Shown: piece by piece, positions 12,128-13,774 of the stretch
Layout of the letters: the number at the start of each line of letters is the position of its first letter
Numbering within the stretch: position 1 is the stretch's first letter
Assembly: GCA_016206515.1 (NCBI GenBank)
Contig: JACQRN010000017.1
Coordinates: forward strand, 1 to 13,774
Direction: 5' to 3'
DNA length: 13,774 nucleotides
Source of the DNA: Planctomycetota bacterium
GTDB lineage: Bacteria > Planctomycetota > SBBH01 > JACQRN01
Position numbers and translations under genes: made by a program
The notes under the pieces: model-generated
Database searches by the model: none
What the model was told of the DNA's origin: nothing
The model's input: the letters and a program-made list of their open reading frames with translations, nothing else

Positions 12128-13774
12128 GACGCCAGCATACCGGCCGCCTCGACGATCCCCTCACGCGAGGGGATGACGCGTTTCATCGCGTCGCCCAGAG
12201 GGATGTAGGTGTCGTCCGCCGTCACGCGAGCGACGGGGATCGCGCGCGTGCCCGGGTCCTCCGCCAGGAGCGTCACGATTTCCTCCGACACGCTCCCGGT
12301 CCGGCGGCACTCGTCGACGACGAGGACGGCGCGGCACGCCTTCGCCTGCGCGCGCACGAACGGCGCGTTCAGGGGGAGGAGCCACCGCAGGTCGACGACG
12401 CGGGCGGAGATCTTCCTCTTCCGGAGATCGGCGGCGGCCTGGAGGGAGAGCCGCACCCCGTTCCCATACGTGAGGATCGCCAGGTCCTTCGCTTCGGCGT
12501 GGTAGACGCGCCCCTCGCCGAACGGGACCGAGGTCCCGGGGGCGGGGTACGGATCGAGCCATTTCCCGTCTCCTTTGTCATGAAGGTCCTTCTGGTGGTA
12601 CAGGGCGATCGGCTCGAGGAAGACGACGACCTTGCGCGCCGCCTTCGCGAGCGCCACGCAGGTGCGGAGCATCCCGACGGCGTCCTCGCCGCGGGCGGGG
12701 CACGCCACGATCAGGCCGGGGATGTCGCGCAGGACCCCGATCGCATTGTCGTTGTGGAAGTGGCCGCCGAACCCCTCCTGGTAGGCGAGCGCGGCGATCC
12801 GGACCACCATCGGGTTCGCCATCCGTCCGTTCGAGAAGTACCCGAGCGAGCACGCCTCCCCGCGCAGCTGGTCCTCGGCGTTGTGGAGGTAGGCGAGGTA
12901 CTGGATCTCGGGCAGGGGGAGCAGCCCCATCTGGGCGCTGCCGATCGCCAGGCCCAGGATCGTCGTCTCATCCAGCAGCGTGTCGAAGACGTGCGCGGCG
13001 CCCAGGCGCTTCTTGAGGTCCGCCGTGACGTGGTAGACGCCCCCCTTGTCGGCGACGTCCTCGCCGAAGACAACGAGCTCCGGGTACTTCGCCCCGAGGT
13101 CCGCGAGCGCCCGCGACAGGAGAGCGGCCATCGTCAGGGGCTTCCCCTCGCGCTCGGGGAGTGCTTCGCAAGAGCCGAAGACCCGGACGCGCGCGGCCTC
13201 GGGCGCCGGGCGGTTCGCCTCCTTGGCGACAGGGGCGGAGGCGGGGGGCTTCAAGGGCGCGGCGATGGCGCCCCCCTCCGTCAGCTTCGGCCGCGTGCAC
13301 GCCTTCTTTGCCTTGTGTTGGATCTCCTCTTCCGTGCGCCGGTAGAGGTCGAGGATCCCGGAGGGGGTCAGGACCCCCGCGTCGGCGAGCTGCCGCGCGA
13401 CGGCCAGGAGCGGGTCGCGCGCCTCGGCCGCGGCGATCGCCTCGCTGGAGCGGTACTCCGTCTCGACGTCGCTCCCAGCGTGCCCCATCAGGCGGACGCA
13501 GCGAAGGTGCAGGAAGACCGGCTCGCGCCTCTCGCGGCACCGCGCGACCGCCTCGAAGGACGCCTCCCAGCACCCGGGAAGGTCGCTCCCGTCCGCCTGC
13601 AGGTACACCAGGTGGGGCCGGTGCGAGAAGCCAGCCTCGATCCAGCCCGGGGGGGTCTTGACCGAGATCCCGATCCCGTTGTCCTCGCAGACGAACAGGA
13701 TCGGCAGAGGCAGGCGCTGGTGCGCGACCCATGTGGCGGAGTTGAAGGCGGTCTGGGCCACCGCGTGGTTCACG
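12124..13774 (-). CDS. 2-oxoacid (branched-chain or pyruvate-type) dehydrogenase E1, fused alpha and beta subunits, partial
   Basis: The 5' end lies beyond base 13774; 549 codons are visible. E1 decarboxylates a 2-oxoacid with thiamine diphosphate and passes the acyl group to the E2 lipoyl domain. The alpha part (visible residues 1-155) begins inside the thiamine-binding motif, with CEDNGIGIS closing it near residue 29, then the loop RLMGHAGSDVETEYR (94-108). A Pro/Ala-rich linker occupies about 160-205. The beta part starts near KPLTMAALL (211), with FGEDV (Glu238 as probable catalytic glutamate), GFGGHFHNDNAIGVLRDIPG (335-353), FLEPIALYH and the C-terminal RVVDLRWLLPL and VVDECRRTGSVSEEI. 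In most bacteria alpha and beta are separate genes; fused forms are known. Which 2-oxoacid is used is not determined; branched-chain is favoured by the overall pattern. No E2 or E3 gene is seen in the window. Confidence 0.9.
   Translation of the reverse strand, partial: VNHAVAQTAFNSATWVAHQRLPLPILFVCEDNGIGISVKTPPGWIEAGFSHRPHLVYLQADGSDLPGCWEASFEAVARCRERREPVFLHLRCVRLMGHAGSDVETEYRSSEAIAAAEARDPLLAVARQLADAGVLTPSGILDLYRRTEEEIQHKAKKACTRPKLTEGGAIAAPLKPPASAPVAKEANRPAPEAARVRVFGSCEALPEREGKPLTMAALLSRALADLGAKYPELVVFGEDVADKGGVYHVTADLKKRLGAAHVFDTLLDETTILGLAIGSAQMGLLPLPEIQYLAYLHNAEDQLRGEACSLGYFSNGRMANPMVVRIAALAYQEGFGGHFHNDNAIGVLRDIPGLIVACPARGEDAVGMLRTCVALAKAARKVVVFLEPIALYHQKDLHDKGDGKWLDPYPAPGTSVPFGEGRVYHAEAKDLAILTYGNGVRLSLQAAADLRKRKISARVVDLRWLLPLNAPFVRAQAKACRAVLVVDECRRTGSVSEEIVTLLAEDPGTRAIPVARVTADDTYIPLGDAMKRVIPSREGIVEAAGMLAS

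Overview
The window is a dense, very GC-rich bacterial segment with short intergenic gaps, frequent GTG starts and several 4-base GTGA stop/start overlaps. No rRNA, tRNA, CRISPR array or transposase is visible. The gene mix is a two-domain CbiX in an anaerobic cobalamin cluster, a secreted HEAT-VWA protein, secreted prenyltransferase/squalene-oxidase-repeat proteins and a fused alpha/beta 2-oxoacid dehydrogenase E1. This suits an uncultivated high-GC lineage such as Planctomycetota or a similar phylum, but the lineage is an inference and cannot be fixed from this window alone.

Left part, plus strand (2-3495): the end of an anaerobic (early cobalt insertion) cobalamin operon. It holds the C-terminal end of cbiH/cobJ (cut by the window edge), a small unrecognised gene overlapping it, a roughly 124-base inverted-repeat element, then cbiG, cbiF and the cobaltochelatase cbiX. 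Together these place cobalt in the ring and carry out successive corrin-ring steps (C17 methylation with ring contraction, lactone opening, C11 methylation). The plus strand continues with an exported HEAT-repeat/von Willebrand A protein (3618-5336) and a diacylglycerol-kinase-like lipid kinase (5363-6301).

Right part, minus strand (6305-13774, transcribed leftward): a fused 2-oxoacid dehydrogenase E1 (5' end outside the window), an overlapping small lipoprotein resembling the periplasmic domain of ExbD/TolR, a RecB-type PD-(D/E)XK nuclease with a likely iron-sulfur cluster, two tandem paralogous secreted alpha-toroid proteins each with its own closely similar promoter, and a BoxB-like diiron oxygenase only 5 bases after the second toroid gene. 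The plus- and minus-strand blocks meet tail to tail with 3 bases between the stop codons at about 6301/6305.

The part most likely to hold an undescribed system is 6305-10812: a duplicated promoter plus secreted toroid gene, with the promoter-proximal copy near-identical in long stretches to the second, and the second tightly linked to a diiron oxygenase that has none of the usual reductase or CoA-pathway partners nearby. The small protein inside the cobalamin operon and the lipid-anchored ExbD-like domain also lack an obvious known role.
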